This document shows positions 34,603-47,374 of a DNA stretch of 64,000 nucleotides, piece by piece. The position numbers were made by a program, and so were the translations under genes. The stretch is from Ziziphus jujuba (taxonomy: Eukaryota; Streptophyta; Magnoliopsida; Rosales; Rhamnaceae). The DNA is taken from positions 26,733,001 through 26,797,000 of the forward strand of contig NC_083390.1 of assembly GCF_031755915.1 (NCBI RefSeq), given 5' to 3'. Positions within the stretch are counted from its first letter, which is position 1. Every line of letters starts with the position of its first letter. Under the pieces are notes generated by a model. That model searched no databases. It was not told where the DNA came from and saw nothing but the letters and a program-made list of their open reading frames with translations.

Positions 34603-37490
34603 TTCCCCTCCTCTTGAAAAGGATTTGTGCTCAAATCAAGATCATCACCTGCAGCAAAAGGACTTAAATCAGCAACATTAAATGCAGCAGTCATGTTGTA
34701 CTCACCCGGTAAATCAAGCTTGTAGGCATTCTTGTTATTCGGCTCCAAAACTTGAAAAGGTCCATCCATAGGCGGCATGAGCTTTGACTTTCTTTGATTA
34801 GGAAACCTTTCCTTTCGTAAGTGCAACCAAACCAATTCTCCTGGGTCAAACACTATTACAACAAAATCTAGAAATACATGCTCATTATGGTAAAAATTAC
34901 ACTTTTTAAAGTTAGCAAACAATATTTCCCAAATTTTCAAATTGCCACTGAGTAAAGCTCTCAACAATACAAATAAAGTTCGATGCAATAAAGACATCTT
35001 TAAATAAGTATCTTTATAATTCATGGTCAGCAATGATTTCTTATTCATAATTACTTTATTAACATCACCAAAGCTAAGATAAAAATTTATATTTTTCCTT
35101 TCTTGTCTTCCTTTTCCTTTCTCACTCATGGCCATCTCACCTTCCTCACTCTCGGCTTTTGCACCAAATTTCTCACTCTTGGTTTTATTAAAATTTTTCC
35201 ACACAACCTGAGTATTAGAAGACTTACTTTGGACAGCAAGCTCACCTTTTCCCTCTTGATTGGATGGTAGTCCACTTGGAATTTCATTTGGGAAGACATC
35301 TCCAAATTCCTTCAAAAGAGAAATCATTGAACTTGGCAATTCAAGTTCTTCAATGTTAGTTTGATCATTAAAATAATTTTCTTTATAAATCATGACCAGC
35401 AAAGGTTTCTTACACTCAATAACCTTATTAATATCCCCTAAACTCAAATAAAAGTTGCTACTTGACCTTTCTTTACTTTCTTTTTCTTTTTCCCCCTTGG
35501 ATTGGCGCAAACCTTCGGATTTCCCTTCCTTCTCCAAGCTTTCGGGTTTGCCACTTTCTTTCCCCTCTCTTTCGATTTTTCCTTGATCTTTCCACTCAAT
35601 ATGAGTCTTAGAAACCTTACCTTGATCAGCAACCTCATTCTTACCTTCTTGAAAGGATGGTGAAGCCGTTGGTGCCATACTTGCTTTTTCCTTGAGCTTT
35701 TCGGCTTCTCTCCTTTGTTGCATTTGTAATTGGTCTTTGTAAACCTCTTTAGGAGATAATGGTTCCAGCTTGACCTTCTTCCGTTTAAACATGAAAACAA
35801 TACTATTTTCTCAACCAAAATGAGTAGCATCTTTATCAAATTGCCATGGTCTACCTAATAGTATATGTCCAGCAATCATGGGTACAATATCACATAGAAC
35901 TACATCCTCATATCTACCGATATTAAATTTTACTTTGGCTTGTTTATTCACTTTTATTTCACCACTATCATTAAGCCATTGTAATCTATAAGGTTCTAGA
36001 TGTTTAATAGTTATTAAGCCTAATTTATCAACTACAATGTTACTAATTACATTTGTACAACTTCCACTATCAATAATCATACTACAAATCTTACCTTGAA
36101 TTTCACATCGGGTGTGGAAGATGTTCTCTCTTTGAATTTCATTCTCATCTTTGTATGCAGCAAGTACTCTCCTAGAAAGCAAGTTTAATTCAGCATTGGA
36201 TGCTTTCAAGGTTTTGTGTTCATCCTCCAAGTCCTCCTCCTCTTGCTTGGCTTCATCCTCACTTTCTTCACTTTCCGATTCTAGCTCGTCATTGCCCTTT
36301 AACACCATGATTCTTCTATTCGGGCATTGGCTAGCAATGTGTCCTCCTTCCTGGCACTTAAAACACACAACATCATGAGTTCTAGAAGGTTTAGGATCTA
36401 ATTTTACCTCATTATTTGGTGCTTGGACAGATTTGATTCTAGTCTCCTTCCTTGGCCAGTTTGAACTTTCTTCTTTGACTTTCGGCTTTGGCTTGCTTTC
36501 GTAGATGGGATTGTTCCTCCAGCCACTTGAATTGGACCTTCCACTGTTGGAAACACCTTCAAACCATGATCTTACACCCCACCTCTTGAATTGATGCTCT
36601 AATTTAATAGCCACATGCAACATCTCCTCCAATTCCACATATTGTTGCAATTTTAGTTAATTGGCTATTTCATGATTCAAACCACCAAGAAACCTTGCCA
36701 TGGTTGCTTCCCTATCTTCATTCATATTCAGCCTCATCATTAACATCTCTATCTCTTTGTAATAATCGTCCACGGACCTACTTCCTTGAGACAAAGATTG
36801 AAGCCGTTGATGCAGCAACCTATGGTAATGTGATGGCACAAACCGCTTTCTCATGGCTCCTTTCATTTGTCGCCATGTTATAATCAAGTCATCACCAACT
36901 CTCCTTCGGGTGCTTTGCTCATTGGTCCACCATTGGAGTGCATAATGTCCAAACTCCATTGCTGCCAACTTCACCTTCTTACCTTCCGAATAGTTCTGGC
37001 AGTCAAAAATCATCTCCATTTTTTCTTCCCACTCCAAATAAGCTTCGGGATCACTTTTACCCATAAAAGGTGGGATGTTAACCTTGGTATTTCCAAAATC
37101 ATCATCTGTATCTTCCCTCCTATATCTTCCATGGCCAGCTCTATCTTGGACAGCAAAAGTTTCATCCATACCTTCCTCAAAGTCTCCATCGAATGGCTCC
37201 TCATCAAATTCCTCTCTCGATCTCTCGCGACCTCCTCGTCCTCGGCCTTGTCCTCCATGGAATTCTTTCCTATTTCTTGTGTTTGGCATTCCTTGTGAGG
37301 CTTCTAACCTTCCCATTCTTTGATTCACATGCTCAACTTGAGCACTAACCCGCTGTATGGACTCCAAAACAGCTCTCATGTCCACTTGGTCTCCACTCCC
37401 GGTAGCTCGGGCATCGCCATGGAATGCTACGGACTCCTCCTCGTTGATCCTCAAGGGTGGATCTCCTCTCCTCATTCTTGATTCTGTCAT
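34416..37490 (-). pseudogene. gag-protease plus scrambled pol remnant of the composite element
   Basis: Start at the codon complementary to 37488-37490 (MTESRMRRGDPPLRINEEE). Gag, zinc knuckle CFKCQEGGHIASQC and protease MIIDSGSC are present in one frame. TAA at 36657-36659 (CAA to TAA after HEIAN) and TGA at 35811-35813 (CGA to TGA after THFG) interrupt it. The last frame, 35792 to 34416, is open for 458 codons: it runs from the protease end, through a second lysine-rich linker, into RTLFVLLRALLSGNLKIWEI, LFANFKKCNF, EHVFLDFVV and [18 protein letters not shown], and ends in the LTR. The linker and the NKVI.KK segment occur twice, a local duplication. No RT or integrase core. Confidence 0.9.
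34603..34616 (-). promoter_or_regulatory. Polypurine tract of the composite element
   Basis: On minus CAAGAGGAGGGGAA directly before the LTR. Confidence 0.88.
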
Positions 37491-38671
37491 GTTAGTATAA
37501 TAATGCAATAGAAATAAAATAGGACCTTACAATTTCACTCCCTTACGTGTTTCACTCAAATGAGGACTCGACACTCATGTTTGCATACTAATTTCGGCTT
37601 TTACCCTCTTTTAAGCTCACACACTCTTGTCTTTTTCCACTCAATGAATTATCTCAAAGTTCTAATTAAAACACCCACAAAACAGCAATTAGATCACTAG
37701 TATGTTTTAATTAAACTTATCAACAAAACAGTAAGCAAAAATAAACAAATACCGAACGGAATGAAAATACCTATTTTCGGCTTTTTTAGACAAAATAAAG
37801 CAAATTAATGAGAAAACTTTGGAATTTTGAAGAACTGGACCAGATGGTAATATATTATGAGTTCAAGAATAATATTCTAGAAAAAGAAATTCGAATACGA
37901 ACAAGAATCAAAGAGAACAAAAATATAGAAAAGTGTTGGTTGTTGTTCTTTGTAATTCAAGTTTTTGTATCAAATCCTTTAACTAATTTTAATCCAAATA
38001 ATTTAGCACTCAAACTCAACTATCCAGCAGTAAAAATAACTCTCCAAAAACTCCCAATATAGAATAAATAATCAACACAGCAGCAGTTACAAGAAATTTC
38101 CAGCAACAAACTTCAACACCAATTTTCAACAAACCGATATATATATATATTTTTAATATTCGGCTTTCTTCTCTTCTTTTTTTTTTTTTTTCACTCACTG
38201 AATATCAGACACAACTGCAGTAGCAAGAATAAACAACAAATTTGCAATTCCAACTCCAAAAATTCACCAAACCCGTGACCTCCGAATAAACACAAATGTG
38301 CAGTTTTTTTTTTTTTTTTTTTTTTTAAATGTTGCCGCAAACTCTTTTTTTTTTTTTTTTTTTTAATATATGAATGCAAATATCTAAGACTAAAACAGCA
38401 AAGAAAAATCAACAAAAACCAAATTAACAAGAACAATGATGAGAAAAAAACAACCAACAAACAAGGAAACAAAGATATGGTAAAACAAGGAAACCTAATT
38501 CAACTAGGAATGAATTTTTTTTTTATTCTTTTTTTTTTAAGGAGATGCTGAATGTGTATGGGATAGATGCAACCTTAACCTAATGCTAAAATTGTAGAAT
38601 AACACAAAAACCAATAAAACAAACAAAACAAATAAAACAAATAAAGATAGATCAAACCTGAACAAAATTTA
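37491..38671 (-). other. Untranslated leader of the composite element
   Basis: Reverse copy of the family leader, with T-runs (A-runs on minus) near 38178, 38306 and 38345. No gene. Confidence 0.75.
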
Positions 38672-38683
38672 GCTTTGAAACCA
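38672..38683 (-). promoter_or_regulatory. Primer binding site of the composite element
   Basis: On minus TGGTTTCAAAGC, two changes from the tRNA-Met complement, two bases after the LTR end. Confidence 0.82.
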
Positions 38684-38685
38684 AA

Positions 38686-39821
38686 TGATACGAACCTAGG
38701 ACGACCTGCTCCTAAACCCGTATTATATTAGCCCGGATCTTAATTAAGTTCAAGTTCTAATGGAATTGACCTCAACCCCTAACCAACCTGTGGTTAGAAA
38801 CCTTGGTATAATGTAGACGCCACAATAGGGGATGGAAGACCTTTTGATAAGTCAAGCTAAAACAACCAATTCTCTAATGGTGTTTTAGGTGTTCTCAAAG
38901 AACAAAGAGATAATTAATCTCACAAGTATTTTCTTAATCAAATCAAAGTTGTATTCCTATTGAAAAATAAGCCTTTAAATAGGCTACAAAGCCACGAAAT
39001 AAAACCCTAGAACATAAAGAAAACCCGCCAACACATATAAAGAAACCTAGTTGGCCGAAACTATACTTCCTTTCCTAATCTAAGTTTGATTAATTAATTC
39101 CTTTATATTAAATTAGGAATTAATTAATTTACAATGGAACGAATAAAATAAAAACTTTCCTAAAGTTATTTTTCCAAAAAATAAATAAATAAAAGCCAAA
39201 AAGTAATGGTAGTTTCCTAAAACAAAAAGTAAAAACAAATTAGGAAACTAAAAATGCTAGCCTTTTTTATCAAGTTGATTTTGATCAATCTTTGACCTCT
39301 TTGGGCTCCAAATCAGCTTCTAGGTGCTTTTTAGGATGCCAAATAAGCTGACTATGAAGGCCCACACGTTGCCCATGCTTGGAAAAATAAGAAAAGGCTA
39401 ATACAGTAAAATACAGTAAAGTCAGCAAGCAATACAGCAAATTCGGCCAAATTGTTGATGCTGTCCGTACAAGCCCTTTTTGATTGCATTTGAGGCTGCT
39501 TTAACTTGATTCCATGACCTCTTAGGCATATTTATTGAACCCATAAAGCATTGGAACCATTTCATGCTTCCCAGACTCAGAAAATGTACCAAAACTGTCA
39601 CCCGGGTCCGTATTGGCTTCCACCACTTGGATGCTTAGAATAGGCTTTGTATCTTCAAGTATGGACAAGCTTTGTTGAGATTGATTACCCCCTGTATAAA
39701 TACTCCCAGGTTTTCCTTAAATCCCTTAATTTGAGCTTTTGTGATTGGCCTAGTCTTCATCCGTGTCGAGTCAGCACCCCAGCGGGTTATCGGCGGAGCG
39801 GGCTTGGGCGCAATCACATCA
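38686..39821 (-). repeat. 5' LTR of the composite element
   Basis: 1136 bases from TGATACGAACC to GCAATCACATCA, next to the duplicated GTGAG. Confidence 0.9.
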
Positions 39822-39876
39822 GTGAGGGAGTGATATTTGGTGAGAATTTATTTTATTTTACATTATTTATACTAAC

Positions 39877-42497
39877 ATGGCAGATTTAAGGGTGAGGAGA
39901 GGAGATCCACCTTTAAAAATTAATGAAAAAGAGTCCGTAGGATTCCATTGCGGTTCCTGAGCTTCGGGGAGTGGTGAGGAAACGGACATGAGGGCCGTCT
40001 TGGAGCAACTTCACGGATGAATACTCAATTTGACCATTTAAATCAAAGTATGTACAGATTAGAAACATCCCAAGGAGGGCCGAATATATGGTTAGATGCT
40101 CATGGAGGTCGAGGTCGAGGAGGCCGAGGGCAACCAAGAGAGGAATTTGGGGGAAGTAACTATGGAGATGACTTTGAAGAAGGAATGGATGAAACACTTG
40201 CTGTCCAAGATAGGCTAGGCCATGGGAGGCATAGGAGAGAGGATTTATATGTTGATCTTGGCAACATCAAGGTAAACATCCCACCATTCATGGGTAAAAG
40301 TGATCCGGAAGCATATTTGGAATGGGAAGAGAGAATGGAGATGATTTTCGATTGTCATCATTATTCGGAGGCCAAGAAGGTGAAGATGGCAACAATGGAG
40401 TTTGGTCATTATGCACTCCAATGGAGGACCAATGGGCAAAACACCCAAAGGAGAGTTGGTGATGACTTGATTACTACATGGTAACAAATGAAAGGAGCCA
40501 TACGGAAGCGATTCGTACCATCACACTATCATAGGTTGCTGCATCAAAGACTTCAATCTTTATCTCAAGGACATGGATCCGTGGAGGATTATTACAAGGA
40601 GATGGAGATGCTTATGATGAGATTGAACTTGAATGAAGATAGGGAAGAAACCATGGCAAGGTTTCTTGGTGGTTTAAATCGTGAAATAGACAATCAACTA
40701 GAATTGCAACAATATGTGGAATTGGAGGGGATGCTGCATGTGGCTATTAAATTAGAGCATCAATTCAAGAGGATGGGTGTAAGCTCATGGTTTAGGGGTG
40801 TTTCCAACAGTGGAAGATCAATTCCAAGTGGCTGGAGAAGCAATCCTACCTATGAAAGTAAGCCAAAGCCGAAGGTGTGGGAAGAAAGCTCCAATCGGCC
40901 AAAGAAGGAGCATAAAACTAAATCAGTCCAAGTCCACAAAAATGTGGTAAAATCTAATCCTAAACCTTCAAGATCAAGAGAAATAATATGTTTTAAGTGC
41001 CAGGGATGAGGACACATTGCAAGCCAATGCCCGAATAGAAGGATCATGGTGTTGAAAGGCAATGGTGAGCTAGAATCGGAAAGTGAGGAAAGTGAGGATG
41101 AAGCCAAGCAAGAGGAGGACGACTTGGCAGATGAACCCGAAACCTTGTAAGCATCCAATGCTGAATTAAACTTGGAGAGTACTTGTTGCATACAAAGATG
41201 GGGATAAAATTCAAAGAGAGAACATCTTCCACACCCAATGTGAAATTCAAGGTAAGATTTGTAGTATGATTATTGATAGTGGAAGTTGTACAAATGCAAT
41301 TAGTAATCTTGTAGTTGATAAATTAGGATTAACAATTATTAAACATCCAGAACCTTATAGATTACAGTGGTTTAATGATAGTGGTGAAATAAAAGTGAAT
41401 AAACAAGCCAAGGTAGAATTTAACATAGATAAATATGTGGATGTTGTTTTGTGTGATGTTGTGCCTATGCATGCCGGACATATTCTATTAGGTAGACCAT
41501 GGCAATTTGATAAAGATGCTACTCATTTTGGTCGAGAGAATTGTATTATTTTTAGATTCAAAGGCAAGAAGGTCAAGCTAGAGCCATTAATTCCAAAGGA
41601 AGTATATAGAGACCAATTAAAAATCCAACAAAGGAAGGAGGCCGAAACACTCAAGGAGAAGGCTAGTATGGCATTAACGGCTTCACCATCCATCCAAGAA
41701 GGTAAGTCCAAGCTTGCTATCCAAGGTAAGCATTTTAAAACACAAATTGAGTGGAAAAACAATGAGAGGGCCGAAAGTGGGGTGAGAATAATGGAGAAAC
41801 CCGAGAGAAATGGTGAGAAAACCGAGAAGGATGAAAAATGTGTGGTGGTTGAGAGAGAGAAAGGAAAAGAAAGGAAAGAAATAAAAAATAAAATTTTTTA
41901 TTTGAGTTTTGGGATGTTAATAAGGCTATCTTGGGTAAGAAACCATGCTGGTTATGAATTATAAAAATGCTAATTTAAAAATGCTTTTGTTGTATAGAAC
42001 TTTATCTGCATTATTAAAAGCTTTACTTAGTGGAAATTTGAGAATTTGGGAGATATTATTTACTAATATTAAAAAGTGTGATGAATTTGTATTTCTAGTA
42101 TTTTTTATGATAGTTTTTGACCCAGAAGATTTGGTTTTGTTGCACTCAAGAAATGAGAGGTTCCCCGAACAAAAAAAAAAAGTCCAAGCCTATGCCGCAT
42201 GTGGACGGATCTTTTCAAGTTTTGGAGCCGAATAACAAGAATGCCTACAAGCTTGATTTACCGTGTAAGTATAATATGAGTGCTGCATTTATTGTTGCTG
42301 ATTTATTCCCTTCTGCTGTAGGTGATGATCTAGATTTGAGGACAAATCCTTTTCAAGAGGAGGGAAATGATGTGATTCCGCCCGAGCCCGCACAACTGAT
42401 AACCCGCTGGGGTGCTGACCCGACACTGATAAAGATCGGGCCAATCACAAGAGCTCAAATTAAGAGATTTAAGGACAACCTAGAATCATTTATATAG
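39877..42497 (+). pseudogene. gag-protease plus scrambled pol remnant of Element 3
   Basis: ATG 39877 (MADLRVRRGDPPL). Early TGA (39958-39960), a one-base loss near 40012, TAA 40482-40484, TGA 41007-41009 inside the zinc knuckle (CFKCQG-stop-GH, CGA to TGA), TAG-type stop near 41147, an 11-base loss near 41175, and a missing G near 41912. Protease MIIDSGSCTNAIS is at about 41266. The module RTLSALLKALLSGNLRIWEI, LFTNIKKC, EFVFL, VFDPEDLVLLHS lies at 41995-42170. RT, RNase H and integrase core are absent. The last frame ends inside the 3' LTR. It is the most decayed copy. Confidence 0.88.
42355..42367 (+). promoter_or_regulatory. Polypurine tract of Element 3
   Basis: AAGAGGAGGGAAA, directly before the 3' LTR. 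Confidence 0.86.
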
Positions 42498-43216
42498 AGG
42501 GTAATCAATTCTCAACAGAGCTTGTCCATACTAAAAGATACAAAGCCTATTCTAACCATCCAAGTGGTGGAAGCTGATACGGACTCGGGTAGTGATTTTG
42601 GTGCAAATATGGACACCGAGCAGCATGAAATGGTTCCAACTCTTTATGGATTCAATACATATGTCTAAGAGGATATGGAATCAAGTCAATCCAGCTTCAA
42701 AGGCATTCAAAAAGGGGTTGTAGGGATAGCTTCAAATTTGCCCTGTTTGTACTATATTTTGTGCTAGCTTTACTGTATTTTGCTGAGTTGGCTTTTTCTC
42801 TTTCTTCCAAGCAAGGGAAACGTGTGGGACTTCATGGTCAGATTATTTGGCATCCTACAAAGCATATTGAAGCTGATTTGGAGCTCAAATTGGTCAAAGA
42901 TTGGTCAAAGTCAACTTAGTCAAAAAGCTAGTATTTTAGTTTCCTAATTTGATTTTGACTTTTTGTTTTAGGAAATTAGTCTTTTATTTTGATTTTTATA
43001 TATTTATTTTTTGGAAAAATAAGTTTAGGAAAGTTATTATTTTAGTATTTCAATTGTAAATTAATTAATTCGTAATTCAAAATAAAGGAATTAATTAATC
43101 CAAATTAGTTTAGGAAACTAGGAAAAATTAGGCACATTCCTTTTCTCTACTTTCTTTTTCTCCACACTTTGAGTTCGATTTTGAATTAATATTTTTAGGG
43201 TTTTTGCTTTGTAATC
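42368..43216 (+). repeat. 3' LTR of Element 3, left part
   Basis: TGATGTGATTCCGCC to TGCTTTGTAATC, interrupted by the insertion at 43217; the last five bases TAATC are the target duplication. Confidence 0.9.
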
Positions 43217-45489
43217 TGTCAGGACCCGTCCAGAATTCCTCCCCGGAACCCTAGACAAACCCTGATCCCAGGGAAACCCTACCGGACCCTCCAATGGAAA
43301 ATCCGGCAGAACCTCCCCTAAGGGATGGACTTACCACAAAATACCTGCATTGAAAACACACTTCTATAATCATCCCCTTATTCCTCCCGCAGACTACAAA
43401 TTGATCCACAAATTTCAACACTTCTCAACAATAACAACAGTACAGTGCATAAATAAAACATAAGTGTCCCAATAGTATAGAGAGCTTTAAGAAGTGCTAA
43501 TCAACAGAAATACAACAAGGCTGAAAGAAATAATACACTGAAATGAAAGAGTACAGAAGTACTTCTCGAAACACAACAGCAGCGGAAAAAAATTGGTTCG
43601 CTTCGGAAGAACGTCTACCACCACTTGCACCTAAGGGAACGGAACTTAAAAACGTGAGATGCTAATCATCTCAATGAGTGACCCTAACTACTGAACACTT
43701 TTAATAATAATAAAATAATAATAATAACAATTAAGGGAATTGAATAAGTACCAACAATAAATAAATAAATAACAATAAGTGTTGGAAATAATAATTTCCC
43801 TCAAAACTCTCACCAATCACTCTGTTTGAAATGTTCCCTTTTTAAAACAATTTCACAAAACCCGATGTATGTACTTCCCGAAAACCAAGGGATTAAACCA
43901 TTTGATAAACAATAAATAAATAAATACATACCCCAATATATTTAATTAAAATATAATAAATTATAGTAAATAATTTTGAACACCTTTGGGGTTTAAAATA
44001 TTATTTGCAATTTACACCTGACGCACCACACCATATACCGGTGATGCCCTCCGATACCCAGCGTCCCGAGCACCGACTGGCGGGGGGGTTAAAGAGAGAA
44101 ACTTGCAAACGGCACTTCGGCGTCCCGACAGTACTGCTGCTGAAACCATCTCCCGGCCAAGGAGGGGGGCGGCTGAGGCCAATAACAAACTTGCCTGCCC
44201 ACGGTCCAATGGCAACAACGGGAGAAATAATACCTGCGCGCTAAACCACATAATACTTGCGCGCTACCACGTGTCCATACACCAGAACACCAATACTGTA
44301 TGAGTGCGTCTAAAAATAAACATTATTAACCAACCGTACCGTTTTTCCAAAATTACCGTGGGAAATACATTAAAATTTCACACTTACCATCCCACATATT
44401 TTTATTTAACACATCGGTACGAACCATCGATAACAACAAATCACAATTTTCTCGAAATACAAGATGCTACGATAAAAATACCGCGGGCATAATTTATAAA
44501 ATTTAGACAAATATTTTCGTAAAATATTTAACCCAATAATGCCCGAAAAATATTACTTAAAACCACGTACAATTAATACCGAAACATACTTTGCTCATGC
44601 ATAATGAATAAATTAAACCACAATAAACCATAATTAAATCACACCACATAAGCATAATTTAAATACCAATTAAACATAATCAATTGCCCAAAATAATTTT
44701 TGAAGGTGGGTCACTCACCTTGAGCGCATAAATCAACTAAGATCCTCTTCGGGATCAACTCCACCACTCGTACACGCACCTAAACAACCACAGTGTACCA
44801 ACCAAAAATATTAATATTTTATTCGGGTAATTCCCAAATGGGTACCCGGGGAGCGAACACCAAACGATATCTAAAGGTTACGAGTTATATACCGAGTCGA
44901 AGCTCGTGTGATGAGGATCACGGATTCGATCTTACTTTCCGGTGATTGGACCCGACGTGGTCGGAATCTCACCGGAAAGCTTTTCGGGTTTCGGCTCCGC
45001 AATTCTCCTAAACCGTCGTAAATTGGCGGAAACGGATGCTGGATTCAGGTTCAGGAGGTCGAACACAGTGGACTGCAGCCGACCGAAAAACTGGGTACTC
45101 GCCGGAACAGTAACTTCCGGCGAGCCGCCGCAGCCACCGGCAACCGTCGCCGGCGGAGTGAAAATATGAGGCAAAGGAGATGGATGGAGTTGTTGAAGGA
45201 TTATGACTGTGTGATTGATTATCACCCAGGCAAGGCGAATGTAGTGGCAGATGCTTTGAGTAGGAAGGCTAGTGGATCTCTTGCTCACATCCAAGTCATC
45301 CAACTACCTCTCATGGTGGAGTTGAGGAAGATGGGGGTGTTAATGCATATGCATCCTTCGGGAGTTCTTATGGCTAGTTTTCAGGTGCGACCGGTTTTAG
45401 TGGATCGTATATTGGAGGGTCCGGTAGGGTTTCCCTGGGATCAAGGTTTGTCTAGGATTCCGGGGAGGAATTCTGGACGGGTTCTGACA
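43217..45489. mobile_element. Aberrant LTR-retrotransposon insertion with inverted LTR termini
   Basis: 2273 bases flanked by TAATC (43212-43216 and 45490-45494). The first 79 bases (TGTCAGGACCCGTCCAGAAT...) are the reverse complement of the last 79 with three mismatches. Most of the insert (43217 to about 45165) looks like a reversed LTR of a different Ty3 family, GC-rich at its right. Then follows a plus-strand RNase H fragment (45166-45410), joined directly to the terminal 79 bases. Thus both outer ends are the same LTR terminus, unlike a normal element. The 5-bp duplication suggests integrase-mediated insertion. Confidence 0.8.
45166..45489 (+). pseudogene. Ty3/gypsy RNase H fragment fused to an LTR end
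   Basis: 108 codons open from ATG 45166 to the TGA formed at the insert border. Residues [20 protein letters not shown] and [17 protein letters not shown] are the end of a Ty3 RNase H domain; [12 protein letters not shown] and VRPVLVDRI are the linker towards integrase. After VDRI it enters the LTR terminus. It is not related in detail to the RNase H of Element 1 ([20 protein letters not shown]), so it comes from another family, possibly Tekay/Del-like (inference). No catalytic part remains. Confidence 0.85.
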
Positions 45490-45793
45490 TAATCTTAGCC
45501 TATTTAAAGGCTTATTTTCAATGAGAAATCAAGCTTGAATTTTATACAGAAAATTAATTGTGAGAGTGAATTCTCTTTGCTCTCTTTGAACACCTAAAAC
45601 ACCATTAGTGAATGAGTATTTTAGTTTGACTTATCAATAAGACATCCATCACCTATTGTGGCGTCTTCATTATATACCAAGGTTTCTAATCACAGGTTGG
45701 TTAGGGATCAAGGTGACCATTAGAACTTGAACATAATTAGATCCGGGCTAATATAATACGGGTTTAGGAGCAGGTCGTTCTAGGTTCGTATCA
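45490..45793 (+). repeat. 3' LTR of Element 3, right part
   Basis: Resumes with the duplicated TAATC and ends TTCGTATCA, followed by the TATAA duplication of Element 3. Confidence 0.9.
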
Positions 45794-45959
45794 TATAATA
45801 ACCTATTTAAAATAATGAAAATTTTTTTATTGTAAATTTAAACTATGATTTATGGTAGATCTGGAAATTTTACTGAAATGAATTAATTACCCAACCTAGC
45901 CACTGGACGGATCTAGAGTTTTTTATTTGTAAGCATGTAAATTAATATATATATATATA

Positions 45960-47058
45960 TGATGTGATTCCGCCCGAGCCCGCTCAACCGATAACCCGCT
46001 GGGGTGCTAACTCGACACGGATGAAGACTAGGCCAATCACAAGAGCTCAAATTAAGAGATTTAAGGACAAAATGGGAACATTTATACAGGGGGTAATCAA
46101 CTCTCAATAGATCTTATCCATACTTGAAGATACAAAGCCTATTCTAAGCATCCAAGTGGTGGAAGCCGTTACGGACCTGGGTAGCAGTTTTGGTGCAAAT
46201 ATGGACAACGGGCAGCATGAAATGGTTCTAACTCTTTATGGATTCAATACATATGTATAATAGGATATGGAATCAAGTCAAGGCAGCTTCAAAGGCATTC
46301 AAAAAGAGGTTTTAGGGACAGCTTCAAATTTGGCCTGTTTTTTATTGTCTTTTGTGCTGGCTTTACTATATTTGCTGAGTTGGCTTTTTTTTCCACTTCC
46401 AAGCATGGGCAACGTGTGGGACTTCATATTCAGCTTATTTGGCATCCTACAAAGCATAATGAAGTTGATTTGGAGCTAAAATTGGTCAAAGTCAACTTAG
46501 TCAAAAAGCTAATATTATAGTTTCCTAATTTGATCATACTTTTTGTTTTAGGAAATTACCATTACTTTTTAGCTTTTATTTATTTATTTTCTGGAACAAT
46601 ACATTTAGGAAAGTTATTATTTTATTATTTTCATTGTCAATTAATTAATTCCTAATTCAAAATAAAGGAATTAATTAATCCAAATTAATCCACCATAGGA
46701 AACTACTTTGTACGGCCTGTTTTCCCTTTGTTTTTAGGGTTTTATTTCGTGGTTTTGTAGCCTCTTTAAAGGATTATTTTTCAATAAGAATACAACTTTG
46801 ATTTGATTAAGAAAATACTTGTGAGACTAATTATCTCTTTGTTCTTTGAGAACACCTAAAACACCATTGGAGAATTGGTTGTTTTAGCTTGATTTATCAA
46901 TAGGTTTTCCATCCCCTATTGTGGCGTCTACATTATACCAAGGTTTCTAACCACAGGTTGGTTAGGGGTTGAGGTCAATTCCATTAGAACTTGAACTTAA
47001 TTAAGATCCGGGCTAATATAATACGAGTTTAGGAGCAGGTCGTCTTAGGTTTGTATCA
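45960..47058 (+). repeat. Solo LTR (subtype B)
   Basis: 1099 bases from TGATGTGATTCCGCC to TTTGTATCA, with ATATA on both sides (45955-45959 and 47059-47063). No internal sequence: the product of LTR-LTR recombination. The target lay in a TA repeat, so the duplication is less decisive than elsewhere. Confidence 0.88.
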
Positions 47059-47063
47059 ATATA

Positions 47064-47374
47064 TCTATATTTATATGTGTGTGTGTGTAAGATATTGATA
47101 TAGTAATTAATGCCCAATTACTTGTATTTCCACTTATTTATAGCTATCTGTCACGTGCCTAACTAATGCTCGATGCTCGACACTAGCATAAATTATATAT
47201 ATATATATATATGTAGATATGTAGTTTTGATAGACAGTGAACAAGTGAGCTATTTTCTTTGGTACCTGCTTAAAAAATATAGTAACTAAGCTAGCAGATC
47301 CAAGGCATGGTCACTGACGGTTTGTTCACATATGGCTAAATTTTCAATGGCATTTGAAACATTATAGAGTATAT
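47064..47374. other. AT-rich DNA, no gene seen
   Basis: Contains TG and TA microsatellites (47077-47088 and about 47194-47212). Nothing else is recognised. Confidence 0.5.

Larger units (their letters stand above)
32629..39821 (-). mobile_element. Composite three-LTR Ty3/gypsy subtype B element, reverse, nested in Element 3
   Basis: From left: a truncated LTR (32629-33460), five bases CCAAA, a full LTR (33466-34602), internal region with gag-protease and scrambled pol remnant, PBS (38672-38683) and a full LTR (38686-39821). CCAAA is the reverse of the TTTGG that follows every LTR before the PBS, so the left LTR pair is the leftover of a second internal region almost wholly deleted. Flanking GTGGG/GTGAG fit a single original insertion later extended and trimmed by recombination. 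Confidence 0.87.
30368..45793 (+). mobile_element. Element 3: Ty3/gypsy subtype B element carrying two nested insertions
   Basis: Outer LTRs begin TGATGTGATTCC (30368 and 42368) and end CGTATCA (31515 and 45793). Flanks are TATAA on both sides (30363-30367 and 45794-45798), so all of this is one insertion later filled by a reverse composite element (32629-39821, in the leader) and an aberrant insertion in the 3' LTR (43217-45489). Without these it is about 5.96 kb: a non-autonomous gag-protease element without RT, RNase H or integrase core. Confidence 0.92.

Noticed and set aside
38310..38400. CRISPR-like or tandem repeats around the T-runs
   Set aside because: These are the A-runs of the element leader read in reverse; no regular repeat-spacer pattern exists anywhere in the window.
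44005..45300. Small genes in the GC-rich part of the 43-45 kb insert
   Set aside because: Several overlapping frames on both strands without family features; the stretch behaves as LTR sequence, and only the RNase H piece at 45166 is credible.
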